Source: Paenibacillus sp. J45TS6
GTDB taxonomy: Bacteria; Bacillota; Bacilli; Paenibacillales; Paenibacillaceae
NCBI RefSeq assembly: GCF_018403285.1
Contig: NZ_BOSJ01000001.1
Location: 434,001-498,000 of the forward strand
Reading direction: 5' to 3'
DNA: 64,000 bases
Part shown: piece by piece, positions 62,394 to 64,000 of the stretch
Numbering within the stretch: position 1 is the stretch's first letter
Layout: each line of letters opens with the position of its first letter
Program-made: the position numbers and the translations under genes
Notes under the pieces: generated by a model
Databases searched by the model: none
What the model was told of the DNA's origin: nothing
Seen by the model: only the letters and a program-made list of their open reading frames with translations

Positions 62394-64000
62394 TTAACTT
62401 TTTGGTTTCTTTATTTCTTCCGGATATTCAATTCGAGAATGGAAAATACCCATTACCGCTTCTTTTAACGTCTTTGCCACAATATCCAGCTCACGCATGG
62501 TCAAATCGCAATCATTCAGCTGATGATCATCGAGCCTGCTTTTTATAATCTTCTCAATCATCGTTTCTACCTGTTCTACCGTCGGTTTCCGTAAGGAACG
62601 AACTGCGGCTTCCACGCTGTCTGCAATCCCTACAATAGCTGCTTCTTTGGACTGAGCTTTAGGGCCTGGATACCTAAAATCTTCTTCGGTAAAATCAGGT
62701 TCTACTCCTGCCTCTTCCGCCTGCTTTATCGCCTTTTGATAGAAAAAGTGCAAGAAGGTTGTTCCATGATGCTGCTCCGCTATGTCACGAATCCGTTTAG
62801 GAAGTTTATAATCTTTTTGCATCTCCACACCATCTCTTGCATGAGCGATAATAATGGACTTACTAAGCTTAGGATCCAGTGTGTCATGCGGATTTTCCAT
62901 ATTGTTCTGATTCTCGATAAAATAAATCGGTCGTTTTGTTTTTCCGATATCATGATAATAAGAACCCACTCTGCATAAGAGTCCATCTGCACCGATTGCT
63001 TCAGCAGCCGCCTCAGACAAGTTACCTACCATCACACTGTGATGATAAGTCCCCGGTGTTTCTGTAAGCAGTTTACGTAATAACGGGTGATTCGGATTCG
63101 ACAACTCTACAAGCTTCAAAGCGGATAAAATTCCAAAAGTAGATTCAAAGAACGGCATCAGACCAATGGCAAGAATCGCCATCAGAATTCCACCTGCAAA
63201 AGCAAAACCTACTCCGTACAGCGCATTCGTACGATCCCAATCTCCATCTCCCAGAATCGAAAGCATGAAGACTACAAGGGATCCAATCAAAGACACCATA
63301 ATACCGCTTTTCAGTAAAGTGGAGCGCTGACTCGCCTTGTCCGTAGCAAAAATAGCAACAAAGCTGACAATGACAGTAAACAATCCAAAATTGAAATCAA
63401 AATTTTCGTTTTGCTGCGTATTTAGTATAATGCTGGCCACAATCCCAAAAATAATAGCAGAAATATAGGCCAAAGGTATATCGAGCAGCAAGGTAATTAA
63501 CATGACGCCAATCCCTACTGGAGCCAAGTATCCGACGAATACTCTACCATCTGTCTGAAGAAAAGCAACTAAATGCATACTGCCTATCGTAATCACAAAT
63601 ACACATAACAGCATGAGCAGCTGCGCATTGTTATATTTAAATTCCGGATTACTCATTTGCTGCATGTACATAAGGATACCTAATGACAGAAACAGCGACA
63701 GTAACAATAAACCAAACTGCGGCCAATAATTCACTTCATCACGCAAAAGTTTATTATCCGAAAGCAGCTTGTACACTTCTTCGGTAATAATCTCCCCTTT
63801 GGCTACAAGCGTTTCCCCTTCTTCGATGTAAACCGGCGGCGTATTTTCCCGCGCCTTCGCTTTGGCTTCTTTTGTCGCCTCTTCATCGTAGAATTTATTT
63901 GACGTAATAACAAATCGGGTAAGTTCCTGAACCACCTCACGAGAAGTACGGTCATTAAGCGAGCTTGTATTGACCATTTCCGCTACTTTTGCACGTGGAA
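62394..64000 (-). CDS. pgpH: 7TM-HD phosphodiesterase PgpH (5' end beyond window)
   Basis: Membrane-bound HD-domain enzyme that degrades c-di-AMP. The frame runs through the right edge, so the true start is outside; the first in-window ATG (63977) is internal. Visible are the end of the extracellular 7TMR-HDED domain, seven membrane segments (about residues 85-290), and the cytoplasmic HD domain with ETPGTYHHSVMVGNLSEAAA, SYYHDIGKTKRPIYF, IIAHARDGVEM and IAEQHHGTT, plus ADSVEAAVRSL. All expected HD metal ligands are seen. Confidence 0.96.
   Translation of the reverse strand, partial: PRAKVAEMVNTSSLNDRTSREVVQELTRFVITSNKFYDEEATKEAKAKARENTPPVYIEEGETLVAKGEIITEEVYKLLSDNKLLRDEVNYWPQFGLLLLSLFLSLGILMYMQQMSNPEFKYNNAQLLMLLCVFVITIGSMHLVAFLQTDGRVFVGYLAPVGIGVMLITLLLDIPLAYISAIIFGIVASIILNTQQNENFDFNFGLFTVIVSFVAIFATDKASQRSTLLKSGIMVSLIGSLVVFMLSILGDGDWDRTNALYGVGFAFAGGILMAILAIGLMPFFESTFGILSALKLVELSNPNHPLLRKLLTETPGTYHHSVMVGNLSEAAAEAIGADGLLCRVGSYYHDIGKTKRPIYFIENQNNMENPHDTLDPKLSKSIIIAHARDGVEMQKDYKLPKRIRDIAEQHHGTTFLHFFYQKAIKQAEEAGVEPDFTEEDFRYPGPKAQSKEAAIVGIADSVEAAVRSLRKPTVEQVETMIEKIIKSRLDDHQLNDCDLTMRELDIVAKTLKEAVMGIFHSRIEYPEEIKKPKS

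Noticed and set aside
1-64000. CRISPR arrays, insertion sequences, integrase genes, tRNA or rRNA genes
   Set aside because: Looked for repeat-spacer arrays, transposase motifs, terminal repeats and tRNA-like features; none were convincing.

Overview
The window reads as the chromosome of a low-to-moderate G+C, endospore-forming Bacillales member, most likely Paenibacillus or a close relative. Gene order follows Bacillus subtilis in long blocks, several genes are sporulation-specific (spoIIGA, spoVD, spoVE, rsfA, a CotD-like coat protein), and bacillithiol synthesis is present (bshC). MurA, not MurB, sits in the division cluster. I assign the genus from gene order and protein flavour only. About 60 protein genes, one RNase P RNA and one T-box leader are present. 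I see no tRNA, rRNA, insertion sequence, prophage or CRISPR array.

Region 1 (1-20.3 kb, minus strand) is the complete dcw (division and cell wall) cluster. Transcription runs from right to left: mraZ-rsmH-ftsL-pbpB-spoVD-murE-murF-mraY-murD-spoVE/ftsW-murG-murA-divIB-ftsA-ftsZ, then spoIIGA, which is cut by the window edge. It makes the lipid II precursors and the septal machinery. Three regulatory sites stand out: decamer repeats that look like the MraZ operator next to the mraZ -10, a sigma-H-like promoter before ftsA, and a spoIIG-type promoter before spoIIGA with an unusually long spacer and Spo0A-box-like sites.

Region 2 (20.3-31.5 kb, minus) holds a bshC-ahcY operon, a complete oppABCDF oligopeptide transporter, a DUF3397 membrane protein, panE, and the prespore regulator rsfA.

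Region 3 (31.6-49.3 kb, mixed strands) is the less conserved part. It contains a DUF2626 membrane protein, a secreted coiled-coil protein of unusual architecture, an orphan solute-binding protein, a yla-like set (PIN-PhoH ATPase, LCP ligase, YlaH, TypA), a divergent pair of TerC-family proteins, cysteine desulfurase with ThiI, a lytic transglycosylase, small sporulation or unknown proteins, and an anchored subtilisin-family protease.

Region 4 (49.3-64 kb, minus) is the conserved replication, translation and GTPase block: rnpB, nif3, trmK, sigA, dnaG, yqxD, glyS, glyQ (with a glycine T-box), recO, yqzL, era, cdd, dgkA, ybeY and the 3' part of pgpH, which runs off the right edge. The RNase P RNA reads as class A, not the class B form of B. 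subtilis.

The window is mainly housekeeping. I found no convincing new multi-gene system. The most interesting leads are regulatory (spoIIG-type promoter, MraZ operator, a terminator in the typA leader), the class A RNase P RNA, and the coiled-coil protein at 32.1-33.2 kb.
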